Shown here in pieces: positions 8,972 to 18,640 of a stretch of DNA of 27,005 bases (the first letter of the stretch is position 1; each line of letters starts with the position of its first letter). The DNA lies in NCBI GenBank assembly GCA_003833135.1, contig QZLH01000326.1:69343-96347 (forward strand), in the 5' to 3' direction. Position numbers and translations under genes: made by a program. A model generated the notes under the pieces. That model worked only from the letters and a program-made list of their open reading frames with translations. It searched no databases and was not told the DNA's origin. The stretch comes from Oehlia diaphana (Eukaryota > Glomeromycota > Glomeromycetes > Glomerales > Glomeraceae).

Positions 8972-9637
8972 TTATTTTTTGGTAGCTGTAGAGTGATTTT
9001 TACTATCAATTTTAGTAATTGAAATAATCACAGTTTTCCTTTTCTTATTCTTAATAGAAGTGGGTAAGCTTAGGCTGCTAGAGTTACTATTCAAGTTCTG
9101 TTTAACTATCTCTGCATAAAAAACTTGCTTATTCTTTTTTTTAGGAGTAAAAGGTGTGACTTTTATATTGAAGTTGATAATTGGTTCCTCAGGTTGTGCA
9201 ATACTCGCTGATTGGTGTATTAGTTTTTGTAAAATTTTTATATTCATCAGTTGATTCTCTTCTATTTTGGTTTATTATAATGATATTACATTATAAGTCA
9301 TACTTTCTGTGCTATTTTGGTCAAGCTCTTCGATGACCAAATTTTTAAGATGCCTAGAAACTCCAAGCATAATAAACAGAAAGTAATAAAACTTGGTGAA
9401 GTTCTTTATACCAAAAGTACTGAGAGTATCTTGAAACTCTGAATATAACGTTTTTAATGAAGTTATGTTGTGTAGACAGAAGTCTTTAATGGTTTCTACT
9501 AAAGTAGACTCAGAAAGTTTATCTGAGCTGTATTCTGTAAGTCTAAACCTAATGAATTTAATAAGAGAAGTCATTCTAATGCCTTGTATAAGTTGTTTGA
9601 CCAGTAGAAGTCTCTTTACTATAATATTCTGCTTCAT
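8972..9637 (-). pseudogene. Unrecognised ORF interrupted by two stop codons
   Basis: A 120-codon ORF (9275-9637, ATG start) and a 91-codon ORF (8972-9247) are in the same frame. Between them lie two successive TAA codons and eight further sense codons, so together they look like one broken reading frame of about 220 codons. The first half is helical and hydrophobic in places (FYYFLFIMLG). The second is lysine- and serine-rich with a basic KNKKRK stretch. I do not recognise a family. The paired stops could also lie in an unrecognised intron or mark two separate short genes. No promoter or splice sites decide the matter. Confidence 0.4.
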
Positions 9638-10344
9638 TACAAAGTATTTTAATATATTTATTTATTTTTATTATGAAACTTCAAACCCTAATAAACAAAA
9701 TAGAGATGATAAAATTAAATTTTTGCATTTTTTTAAAGTTCACAAAAATAATTTTTTTTTAGAGTTCTATATAAAATTAAATATTAAAATTCATAATAAT
9801 AAAAGTTGTTTTCTATAGCAAAATCTATATATTCTATTATGCTTTACTATAGTTATAATCAAATTCCAATAAGATCGTTAAAGTTAAATGCAAACTTTTT
9901 CAAAATTTTTTGTCATTTAAAAAATACAACTTTTAATCAATAGTAAATCTACAATCTTATAATATTAATAAATAATAATTATTGTTACATAAATTATGAT
10001 TTAAGCTCTTTGCAAAAAAAAATTTTATTAAAATAATTTTATTTTTCATAAAATTAGATGAGAACTGAATTTTTAGTAAAATTGCAGGCAAATTTGCTTG
10101 CAATGTCTTACCATTTAAGGGATAAAATTTGAATATTTATTGCAAATTATTTTAGATTTAGAAATAGTGTAGGACTTTGCATAAAAGATTATTATTTATT
10201 TATTAACTTTGTTGTAAATGTAAACGAAACCCTTATAAAATTTGAATATTTATTGTGAAATATTTCAGATTTAGAAATATATAGGCTTTGCATGAAATTA
10301 AACTTGTTGTATAATTAGTAATTTAATAATATTTTATTATATAC
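9638..10344. repeat. Gene-free stretch with a 60-bp direct repeat
   Basis: No coding region is visible. Two diverged copies of a 60-bp unit lie at 10124-10186 and 10237-10297. Both begin AAAATTTGAATATTTATTG, then read AGATTTAGAAATA and end CTTTGCAT. The rest is AT-rich sequence without recognised features. Confidence 0.6.
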
Positions 10345-10568
10345 TGATCCAATTAAGACAATCTATAGCTCATTGGAATCAGCTTATCAAGACGAATCTA
10401 ATGGTAGTAAAATCGCAACTTTATATTTGATAGAACGCTTTATAGTATTCAATAAAGTTTTAAATTAATAGAAGGTCATCTATCAAATGTAAAGATGCAA
10501 TTTTGCTACCATTTGATTTGTCTTGATGAGCTGATTCCAATAAGCTATAGATCATCTTGATTAGATCA
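10345..10568. mobile_element. Foldback MITE with ~89-bp arms
   Basis: The left arm (10345-10433) and right arm (10480-10568) are near-complementary over their whole length, with a 46-nt loop between them. Outer ends read TGATCCAATTAAGACAATCT and, on the other strand, TGATCTAATCAAGATGATCT. The arms contain the core CATTGGAATCAGC...CAAGACGAATC...ATGGTAGTA, which is also found at 5108-5166 and 5257-5311. There is no ORF and no clear target duplication. As RNA it would form a long hairpin. Confidence 0.8.
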
Positions 10569-10749
10569 ATAAATAGTAAGATATTATTAAATTACTATAA
10601 TTATTTAAATTTAAAAGTGTAAATTTCTGTAATATTACATTTTTAGTGTAATATTTCAAAATTTTACACTATCTCCAAAATATTACATTAAATTACACCT
10701 AAAAAAATTTTCTGATATATAAAGGTTTAAAAAATTCAAAATACATTAA

Positions 10750-11175
10750 TTTAGCTTCTTTTTTGCTACTTTTTGGCTTTACTGTGAGTAATACTTTCAG
10801 TATCTATTTCTTTTTGATGTGTAACAAAATTATTTTCTTCTATTGCATTTTGATTTAATGCTTTTTCAGACATTTGTTTTAGAAAAAGCACTATATCTTC
10901 CTATCTATCCTTTTATTATTTTTACTTCTGAAATATCTTTAACGTTAAGTTCTTTTTTATATACTAATTCTAACAAGCTTTTATGCATTTTTTCAGTAGT
11001 GTATCAGTCTTTTAGATTAAAATTATATACGTGAAAATAAGCCTATAGGTATTGTACAACTTTTTTTGCTTATGCGTTTACTTTCTTTTTATTACCTATT
11101 TTCTGATTTTCTTTTAATAACCAACCAGGTTTTAACAGAAAATCTGCATCAACTTTATCAATATTTAAATTGTTA
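10750..11175 (-). pseudogene. Decayed Rhizophagus-type LKPGW segment
   Basis: In the minus-strand translation I read LLKPGWLLKENQKIGNKKK, then AKKVVQYL, then TTEKMHKSLLELVYKKEL followed by VKDISEV and IGRYSAF. At least four stop codons interrupt it. From memory this order matches a C-terminal segment common in uncharacterised Rhizophagus predicted proteins (LKPGW...ENQK...Y..E.MH.ELLELA..GEL...DIPKV...W.SRYSA). Its function is not known to me. The copy is plainly non-functional. The plus-strand ORF at 10843-11034 is its shadow. Confidence 0.5.
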
Positions 11176-11389
11176 GTATTTTATTTTATTTTTTTTATTT
11201 TATAAAGAAGAAAATTTAAATTACCCACCCCATTTGACCTGATGTTGGATTTAGTGAATTTTATGTTTCATCATGTTCAAATAATTTTTATATATCTTTT
11301 TTTATTGACAATAATGTTAATCATGGTGTTTTTTATTTTGTAAATGCTATATATTCAGGATTAAGATAATTTATTTTACTACAAAATGT
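11176..11389. other. Spacer without visible genes
   Basis: AT-rich DNA between the decayed LKPGW segment and copy 1 of the duplication. No feature can be supported. Confidence 0.5.
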
Positions 11390-11600
11390 TCTTATATGTG
11401 GTATTATATAAAAACTTATTATTAAAATTTTTTGTGAAACAAAAATATCAATCCTTGATTATATAATAATTGAGGTAATATTGTAAATTATTAAATTTGA
11501 TGAGTCTTTTAAAAATTGATTAAAAGAATGATATTTATAAAAGCTTTGAGAAAAATAACTATATGCTTTTTGTTGCAAATATAACAAAAATATTTTTCTT

Positions 11601-11877
11601 TTATTTGGCCCTTTTGGATATCACATAATTCTTTACTAAAGATATATCTTTCTTAGGTAATTCTTGTATTATTGAAATTAAATGGGATTTTTGTATCAAT
11701 AAGCGTCTCTTCATTAATAGATAACATTTCTTCATCAAAAAACACCTCTTTATTGATAGAATATACATCTTTACTGATAGATAATGCCTTTTCATTACTT
11801 TTCCAATATTTATCAAGACATGCTTTATTTGCTTTTTTTAAATGAAAATGATGTTTATATGATTTATATATACCCAT
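11601..11877 (-). pseudogene. Frameshifted copy of an unknown 95-residue ORF
   Basis: The reading frame starts MGIYKSYKHHFHLKKANKAC and runs open for 74 codons. The matching C-terminus (SHLISIIQELPKKDISLVKN) is in another frame, open from 11816 to 11601. Relative to 17792-18079, 11 nucleotides are missing near 11690, which accounts for the shift. Which state is ancestral is not certain. I do not recognise the family: the protein is small, basic and lysine-rich with no signal peptide or membrane segment. Confidence 0.5.
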
Positions 11878-12351
11878 CTCTTACTGTTAAATTAGATATA
11901 CAACTTTAACTATTTTGTATCTTAAGAAAAAAATTATAAGAAAATCATTAATGCAACTATTTAAACAAAGTTATGAAACTATTTATTACATTTAATATAA
12001 AGTACCTAATATTTAGTTTGAAAAGTTGAACTATAATATATAGATGGATTGTTAGTTTATAATACTAGAAAATTTAGTGATTAATATAAAAAAATATATC
12101 ATAACTTTATGGTTATAGTTCATAAAAATTAATTAATACCAAAATAACTGAGAAAAAAGTTGTTATTTAAACTAAGCATTTAAAAATAAGCTTTATGTTT
12201 ATATATGAACTTATATAAATAATATGTTAATCAAAGTTTTAATCAAAAAAATTTAAATAAACTAATAGTCATATAATTTTGATTTACTTAGTTGACTATC
12301 ACTCCAACATTTTATTTATATCACTTTTTAACATTTTTTCTAAATCAGCTT

Positions 12352-12563
12352 TGGCAAGGATAGTCAATAATCCTAAAGACTATGATTCTTTTTGATTCTA
12401 TATGCAAAAAGATCAGATCACATAAGACATGGTCTCTTATGGTCTTCATTAATCATGTGATAAACTAATAAGACCAGCAGTTTTTTTAGAATCGCAGTCT
12501 TTAAAAATCCATTATAAATCCGGGGTAGCACCCTGGATTTATGATCAGTATGGTACTTCATAC
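12352..12563. mobile_element. ~212-bp hairpin-rich insertion in copy 1
   Basis: Copy 2 of the duplication lacks this segment. In copy 1 it follows TCAGCTTT and is followed by AGTTATGATAATAG. It contains inverted pairs: AAAGACTATGATTCT with AGAATCGCAGTCTTT, ATCACAT with ATGTGAT, and a compact hairpin AAATCCGGG...CCTGGATTT at about 12515-12541. A short CTTT at both borders could be a target duplication. The class is not recognised. A deletion from copy 2 is the alternative. Confidence 0.5.
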
Positions 12564-12644
12564 TTTAGTTATGATAATAGATTTCTTGGGCAATACTTTT
12601 AAGATTTTAATATACCTTAGTCATATCATGTTCTAACGCTATAA

Positions 12645-13065
12645 TAGACTCCAGATGTAAAAATTCTATACAAAATTGATTTTTGTCCTGGATTAGCATG
12701 TTGACCATGTTCTTCAGTTGGCGTTGCATTCTTATTAGTTATTGAACTTTCTGTTCTCCTATATATCAAAATTTAATCAGTATGTTTAACTTTAAATCAA
12801 CAAAAACTAAATAAAATGCTTATTAAATAATGTAAGCCTTAAAATACTAACCCAAATATCTTATTTAAATTGTATTCAATTTGGGCATCCTCATACAAAA
12901 ATTTAAGATCTTGGATTGTTAGATCTCTTGTCTCTTGTCTTACAAATCAAAGTTTCTTAAAATGTGGGTCAAGAAGACATGCTGTCATTCCAACTTTAAA
13001 GGTATTTTCCAATAATTTGAATGCTTTAAGCACTGGATCTGCAGTTAGCTTCATGGATAACGGGT
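12645..13065 (-). pseudogene. hAT transposase C-terminal fragment
   Basis: In the minus-strand frame from about 13060 I read LTADPVLKAFKLLENTFKVG and then MTACLLDPHFKKL, a typical hAT segment before the dimerisation region. A TGA follows, and after it the frame continues (RDLTIQDLKFLYEDAQ). A GT-AG intron (12759-12851) joins this exon in frame to 12645-12758, reading RTESSITNKNATP. The fragment stops where the duplicated block begins. It is a separate relic from the hAT gene at 6037-7411, which lacks this region. One in-frame stop and truncation at both ends make it a pseudogene. Confidence 0.7.
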
Positions 13066-13320
13066 TTTAAAATATATTAGAAAAAAAAAATCATGATTCT
13101 ACTTTTTTCATAGAAAAAAAATATCATAGAAGAAAAATCATCATAGAAAAAAATTATCATGGTAATTAATTATAATTATAAAATTTAATTTATTAAAAAT
13201 TATTTAATTTAAATTTAAATTAAAACAAACAAGATTTTAAAAAAGAATATTCGCTAAATAAATATATTTTGGTTATAAAATCGGTACTTATTTGTACTTA
13301 TTTTCACTTAAAGTAATGTA
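13066..13320. other. Short spacer with ATCAT/A-tract repeats
   Basis: Four ATCATAGAA/AAAAAATCATG words between 13085 and 13165 form a simple repeat. The rest is AT-rich DNA that would be the 3' flank of the secreted-protein gene. No further feature is visible. Confidence 0.5.
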
Positions 13321-13832
13321 TTATCCTTTACATGTGTCTTTCATACATTTATTCACATCTGCTTGATCAAAATGCCATTTTTCCTCGTTTCCACTCAAAA
13401 TCATGCATGAATCGGTTGAGTGATACTCAAAATATCGATTTCTTGGAGGATGTGTTTGTGGATATAGATGAACACAGTATGTATCTGGGGCTTCATCCCA
13501 ATTAAAGAAAACTGGTGGATCAAAAAAAGAGCAGCTCCTCTTTCCCGCATCTCGTATCACTGATCCATGACAATCCGTTACATATACGTGAAATATCCCC
13601 ACGCAAGAATCACAATAATCTCCATCACTAATTATTGTAGTGTTATATGCTACACGTTGTTACATAGACGAATTCATTAGATCAAAAGATCAAATATTTG
13701 CTACAAATAGTCAAGAATTAAGAACTTACACTGAACCCTAAGATCAAATAAAAAAATGATGAAAATGATGAATATAAGGTTACGAGAGACGCTAGAGGAA
13801 TCTTGCATGGTGAACATAGTAAAGTGGTTCAT
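13321..13832 (-). CDS. Small cysteine-rich protein, probably secreted
   Basis: Two exons, 13730-13832 and 13321-13649, flank an 80-bp GT-AG intron with a CTAAT branch word. Together they encode 143 residues. The start is the first of three in-frame ATGs (13832, context ACAAAAATGA). Residues about 19-29 form a hydrophobic core (LIFIIFIIFLF) like a signal peptide. The rest is polar, with eight cysteines in the likely mature part: YCDSC, then single cysteines in TDC, RSC, TYC, DSC, NKC and DTC. An even number of cysteines in a short exported protein suggests disulfides. I do not recognise a family, and effector or wall-associated roles are guesses. A TATAAAAAG box lies about 39 bp upstream. The intron lies at the signal-peptide/mature boundary, a common arrangement in secreted proteins. 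Confidence 0.75.
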
Positions 13833-13870
13833 TTTTGTTTTGCTTGGTCTTAAGATTATTTACCTGCTGG

Positions 13871-13879
13871 CTTTTTATA
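13871..13879 (-). promoter_or_regulatory. TATA box of the secreted-protein gene
   Basis: TATAAAAAG on the minus strand, about 39 bp before the start codon at 13832. It implies a very short 5' leader. Confidence 0.5.
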
Positions 13880-14010
13880 CTTCTATCGATTCTATAAATT
13901 TTTCAGATGATTTCTTGGTGTCGATCCTGTAAATTTTCGATTCTTATTTTATAAAGAATTTTTCGATTCTTATATTATTATGAATTGTGCATCTCGGATG
14001 AACTTCTTTT

Positions 14011-14340
14011 TCGGAATTGCTAATTTCAGAACTTTAATAAAATGAATGTCTTGTGAAAATGACTGTGAAAATGTCCATTTTTTAAATCGAAATTCTATAT
14101 TTATTTCTTTTTTGTGAACAGTCTACTTCTTTTTTTTCGGAATTGCTAGTTTCAAGAACTTTAATTAGTCCAACAAAAAAATGAATGTCTTGTGAAAATG
14201 ACTGTGAAAATGTCCATTTTTTAAATCGAAATTCTATATTTATTTCTTTTTTGTAAACAGTCCACTTCTTTTTTTTCGGAATTGCTAGTTTCAAGAACTT
14301 TAATTAGTCCTAATATTTATTTCTTTTTGTGGACTGTCCA
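14011..14340. repeat. 139-bp tandem repeat, about 2.3 units
   Basis: TCGGAATTGCTA recurs at 14011, 14137 and 14276, and GAATGTCTTGTGAAAATGAC at 14044 and 14183. The period between the two best units is 139 bp; the first unit is about 13 bp shorter. CGGATGAACTT flanks the array on both sides (13995 and 14345). The minus-strand open frame across it (14082-14294) is itself repetitive and is unlikely to be a gene. Confidence 0.85.
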
Positions 14341-14431
14341 TAACGGATGAACTTTAGTCATTTGTTTCGTCCATAATTTCAGGCACAGTTGTAATCAATT
14401 TTCAATTTGATTTTTTTACATTACCCTGAAT

Positions 14432-14487
14432 TTAGGGTTGGGAATTGTACTGTACTGTACTGAAACTTTTTTAGTACAGTACATTTT
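14432..14487. repeat. GTACTGTACTG repeat (GGGTTGGGAATTGTAC end)
   Basis: This begins with AGGGTTGGGAATTGTACTGT and continues with TACTGTAC words and TAGTACAGTAC. It is the inverted counterpart of the repeat at 140-227. Confidence 0.55.
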
Positions 14488-14571
14488 TATATATTATATA
14501 ATATGCAGTATATTTATATGAATATTATATTATGATAACTAAATCAAACAAAAAAAAAATACGGAGAAACG

Positions 14572-14650
14572 TAAATCATGATCAGACATAGAGGCGCAAA
14601 CCCGTCGCACAAACCTTAAATCATGATCGCTTTTATAGGCGCAAAGTCAA
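14572..14650. repeat. 45-bp tandem repeat
   Basis: TAAATCATGATC occurs at 14572 and 14617, each followed about 10 bp later by AGGCGCAAA. The unit is markedly more GC-rich than its surroundings. Confidence 0.65.
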
Positions 14651-15949
14651 AATCCCGAAAATCCCGAACCGGGTAGCATTATGCCAATTTTTCGAGATTT
14701 CGTACCATTCGGAATTTTGACATTCGCGGATCCCCTTTTATAGGGATATTAGCTCGGGTAAAAAATGTGCTACGTCACGGAGTCCGGAGTGAGATAAAAA
14801 TTTATTTCTGGGAATAAGCAAGCGTTAATATATGACTTTATGTTGCATCATTACACGTGACCGCTCTCTTGTACTGTACGTTCGATAAAATAATAATATT
14901 TTATTTATGAAATAAATTGTTGCCGGAACTCGGCTTACAAATAATACAAAATAAATTTGCGAACACATCGCTATTACATAATACAGAAAAATTATTCATG
15001 AGTTTCCTATAGGAACAATAAGACAATTGAGAGTGATATTTTTATTGGTCATTTCGTTTCCTAAATACAAGACCCATAGTGAGAAAAAACTCACTCTCAT
15101 ATATACACAACTTCTGACATACATACATATACTTTATTTTTGCATTATTTTGACGGGAATGATTTTTGCGGGAATGTTACTCCTACATGCTTTACTGTAT
15201 ATATCGCTGAAGAAGAAAAGGAGGTATGAGATGTGATTAGTATTGTCATATGATGAGTTCTATGAGAGCACATGAAATGAGACCTTCATACCTTTTCACA
15301 TGTTAGATCTACTCGCAAGATGCAAAGATTCTGTAGATCTTGAAATTGCGAAGTTCTCAGCCCTTCACAACATGCTTTTATCATCACTAACTAATAGGGG
15401 TGGTCCTATGTTGTGACTAGACACTCTTTCTCATTTTCTCACATTTATTTGGGGAAAAAATAAAGGTTAATATGTTTTCTTTCAGATGTATATGCGAAAA
15501 TAATTATATATGACGCACAGACTGAGCTACTCCGAACTGTAACCCTCCTATCTTGCCTTATATTCTTGACAGTGATAAAACCAGTTGCCCTATCATATGT
15601 GTGTTCATAATTGGCTGGATTGAATATTGCGTGGGATTAGTAGTCGATTATTTATAGATTTTTTAGCCATTACTAGCTATTCAATTATTCTATTAAAAAT
15701 ATGGGACATTTCGTTGGGGTGGTCAGCCAACTAAGTAAATCAAAACTATATGTTTTTGTTTTTGTGCGATTAAATTTGTAAAGAACAATACAAATACAAA
15801 TATACAGAATTTTAAAATAATAGCTGCAGGTAGTTTCTATATAAGTTTTAACCTGGATTTGAGACCTACTATAGTAACATACATTTAAGACGTCCTATCA
15901 ACCTCGCTCTAAAAACCTGACTCCTAGGGTAAAATTAATTTTTTATTTC
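14651..15949. other. Gene-free stretch, somewhat GC-richer
   Basis: No convincing gene is visible. The sequence is less AT-rich than its neighbours and carries CCGAACCGGG (14655), TACGTCAC (14771), CACGTGAC (14854), and GAGAGTGA (15029-15036) complementary to TCACTCTC (15091-15098). The open frame 15027-15236 begins with TTG and encodes hydrophobic residues followed by KKKRR; a start at the internal ATG would leave about 25 residues. It could be a promoter or a transcribed non-coding region, but nothing decides this. Confidence 0.5.
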
Positions 15950-17268
15950 ACCACCTTAAAACTACTGAACACCATTCAAACTACAACCTCCCTAAAAATA
16001 AAAATAAAAAATAAAAACAGAGCATAGTTAACTAAAACTGTAAAACCCTGTATATTTGTTCTAAAATAAATATTCGATCTTAAACTATCTAAACCATTAA
16101 AAAGATTATTAGTATCAATTTTTCTATTAGGATCTATATACTTATCTACATTATAATTATCTTTAATTTTCTTAAGATTAATATGTAATCTTCATTCTTT
16201 ATCTTTTTGTCGTGTACACCTATCCATTCAAAAGGCCCAACTTTTTTCAAATACAAAATTTCGTAATAAAATTAAAAATTTTTCTTATAACTTTTGATTA
16301 TTAAATATTAATGACATATACGTTGATAATTCACAAGAAATTATCCCTTTAATTATATCTATAAAAGTAATTTTTAATTCGCTATATGTACGATCCCAAA
16401 AAGTCATTTTGTTAATAAGTTCATCATCGACAATTGGATCTTTATCTGCTTCAATCAATAAATAATTACAAGTTTCTTCAAAAAATTTTTTAACTTCACG
16501 AATAATTTCATTTATTTCATGTTCACGTGACTCGCAAATCCACACGTGATCAAATGATTCATCATGTTGTTTGCAAAAGGAACATTTCCAATTTTCAAAA
16601 ACACTATAAGCAATATATTTTCTTTTTTCTATTGTAGGGATTTCTTCTAGTAATAAATTTAAAGATTGTTTTTTCCAATTAGAAGAGAACAAGAAAGTGA
16701 AATATGTTGACTCTACTTTATCTTCTAATCCTCAATTAAGCAAGAAAAACATAAAATGCCAATCAATATTAACATCAAGTTTTCTGTATTTACTGTTATG
16801 ATTTAAATTAAGAAATTTTTCCCAATTTTGTAACACTGTTATTTCCTCCAAAAATTTTCATAAATTAGATTCTATATAGGTATATTATTCTATCATGGAA
16901 TATAATCTAAATTATTCAGACTATTATCTTGAAAAACTATATTCATAAATGTAACTGTTATAATAATTATTAGTATGACCCTTAACTTTGACAAAATCTA
17001 ATGTAAGAGATTTGACAACAATTATTTCACAAAGGATATTCCAGAAGATATTATTTGAACTTATCTTAAAAAATTTTCTTGGTTAAATATCAAAGTTATT
17101 TTGATCAATAATATTATAATATTCCATAATAATATTAATGAATTAGTATAAATAGTAACTTTACTATGATTAGGTAATACTATAAGAGCTGAAATAACAG
17201 CTAATAATTCTGCTTTGTTGGACGATGAGAAGTAGGAAATTTCAGAACGGAATTTATGCAAAATTAGA
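15950..17268 (-). pseudogene. Decayed LINE-type retroelement: RNase H and C-terminal tail
   Basis: From high to low coordinates, the minus strand first reads FSSSNKAELLAVISAL and VTIYTNS (about 17140-17260), a type I RNase H fragment. The active-site Glu region is kept, but the expected YTDS reads YTNS. After a frame break, 16285-16860 is open except for one TGA. It holds VLQNWEKF, NIDWHFM, KRKYIAYSVFENW and CSFCKQHDESFDHVWICE, a CxxC...H...C zinc-knuckle-like tail typical of Rhizophagus LINE-like polyproteins. The DNA from about 15950 to 16284 fits a 3' untranslated region. No reverse transcriptase domain remains, so this is a 5'-truncated, mutated copy. Confidence 0.7.
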
Positions 17269-17306
17269 TTATAAATCAAAATTATATGTTTTATTATATA
17301 AAAACT

Positions 17307-17621
17307 TACCGTATATCGTGGGCCATAGTACTCCCTATACATAGTACCCCCCTTGAAAAATTTCATAGAATTGTATAGTATTCAGAGGATATTTTACAAT
17401 TATCTCGTGATTCAGTGATCAGATTTGAGCCATCTTTTTTTGTTTGATAGCTCTCATTGAGCTCTTTAAAATAAAAAAAACATCGTTCAAATTGGACTAG
17501 TAGATCATGCGATATTTGTAAAAAATGGAATTTTTAGACTTTGTTTAATACCTAGGGGTACAGGATTAAACTCCCGATTTTTGCAAGATACCCGAGATAC
17601 TATGATCCGCTATATACGGTA
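17307..17621. mobile_element. TA-flanked MITE, 311 bp (Tc1/mariner-like ends)
   Basis: The element at 17309-17619 is bounded by TA on each side (17307-17308 and 17620-17621). Its ends are CCGTATATCGTGGGCCATAG and, on the other strand, CCGTATATAGCGGATCATAG, agreeing at 16 of 20 positions. Copy 1 of the duplication has the uninterrupted site ATAAAAACTTATTATT with a single TA. TA duplication and inverted ends fit a non-autonomous Tc1/mariner-type element. It contains no intact ORF; a spurious frame runs from its left end into the RNase H relic. Confidence 0.88.
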
Positions 17622-17791
17622 TTATTGAATTTTTTGTGAAACAAAAATATTGATCCTTGATTATGTAATAATTGAGGTAAATTGTTAAATTTAAGTCTTT
17701 TAAAAATTAATGAGAAAAATGATTCTTATACAAGTTTTAAGAAAAATAGCCATATGCTTTTTGTTACAAATATGGCGAAAATATCTTCCCT

Positions 17792-18079
17792 TTATTTAAC
17801 CCTTTTGGATATTGCATAATTCCTTGCTAGAAATATATCTTTCTCAGATAATTTTTGTATCATTGAAATTAAATGGGATTTTTGTGGATTCTTATTATCA
17901 ATGGGCATCTCTTTATTAATAGATAACATTTCTTCATCAAAAAATACCTCTTCATTAATAGAATATATATCTTTACTGATAAATAATGTCTTTTCATTAC
18001 TTTTCCAATATTTATCAAGACATGCTTTATTTGCTTTTTTTAAATAAAAATGGCATTTGTATGATTTATATATACCCAT
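17792..18079 (-). CDS. Unknown small basic protein, 95 residues
   Basis: An ATG-initiated frame of 95 codons starts MGIYKSYKCHFYLKKANKAC and ends ARNYAISKRVK. It is lysine-rich and predicted mostly helical, with no signal peptide, membrane span or recognised motif. The same ORF occurs, frameshifted, at 11601-11877. It lies inside a duplicated, element-rich block and may be a fragment of an older element or gene. No promoter or introns are evident, and I do not recognise a family. Confidence 0.4.
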   Translation of the reverse strand: MGIYKSYKCHFYLKKANKACLDKYWKSNEKTLFISKDIYSINEEVFFDEEMLSINKEMPIDNKNPQKSHLISMIQKLSEKDIFLARNYAISKRVK

Positions 18080-18640
18080 CTTTTACTGTTAAATTAGATA
18101 TATAACTTTAACTATTTTGTATCTTAAGAAAAAAACTATAAGAAAATCATTAATGTTACTATATAAATAAAGTTACGAAACTATTTATTACATTTAATAT
18201 AAGTTACCTAATATTTAATTTGAAAAGGTGAACTATGATATATAGATGAATTTTTAGTTTATAATACTAGAAAATTTAGTGGTTTATAATATAAAAAAAT
18301 ACTTTGTAACTTTATAGTTATAGTTTATAAAAATTAATTAATACCAAAATAGCTGAGAAATAAGCTTTACGTTTATATATGAACTTATATAAATAATATG
18401 TTGATCAAAGTTTTAATTAAAAATTTTTAAATTGTTAATTAACCATATATAGTTTTGATTTACTTAGTTGACTGACAATCCCAATATTTCGTTTATATCA
18501 CTTTTTAACATTTTTTCTAAATCAGCTTTAGGTGTTATAGTATTATATAGATAATAAATTTTTCAAACAATGCTTTTAAGATTTTAATATATCTTAATCA
18601 TATCAGGTTCTAATGCTATAATAGACTCTTTGATATTCAC

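Larger units (their letters stand above)
11390..12650. repeat. Duplicated block, copy 1
   Basis: This block aligns in direct orientation with 17270-18640, including non-coding DNA on both sides of a small ORF. Shared words include TTTTTTGTGAAACAAAAATA, CTTTTGGATAT and CACTTTTTAACATTTTTTCT. Copy 1 keeps the empty insertion site (ATAAAAACTTATTATT at 11407-11422) where copy 2 has a MITE. Copy 1 has its own insertion (about 12352-12563) and about 34 bp near 12150 that copy 2 lacks. By eye most positions agree, so the duplication is moderately old. Confidence 0.85.
17270..18640. repeat. Duplicated block, copy 2
   Basis: Direct-orientation paralogue of 11390-12650. It includes the same unknown ORF, in one frame here, and long non-coding flanks. 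It lacks copy 1's 212-bp insertion and about 34 bp near 18360, and it carries the 17307-17621 MITE. The left border abuts the LINE relic. Confidence 0.85.

Noticed and set aside
9465..9818. 117-codon plus-strand ORF
   Set aside because: Antisense shadow of the minus-strand ORF at 9275-9637, with a low-complexity tail.
14082..14294. 70-codon minus-strand ORF
   Set aside because: Lies wholly within the 139-bp tandem repeat and repeats itself; no independent coding evidence.
14446..14880. Element bounded by GTACTGTAC words at 14446 and 14872
   Set aside because: The right word lacks the TTCCCAACCC end, and no inverted terminal match extends beyond the short palindrome.
15027..15236. 69-codon plus-strand ORF with hydrophobic residues and KKKRR
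   Set aside because: Begins on TTG; the usable ATG leaves about 25 residues. No homology or promoter evidence.
17268..17366. N-terminal extension of the RNase H relic
   Set aside because: The first residues of this frame are encoded by the left end of the TA-flanked MITE, so they are not part of the retroelement protein.
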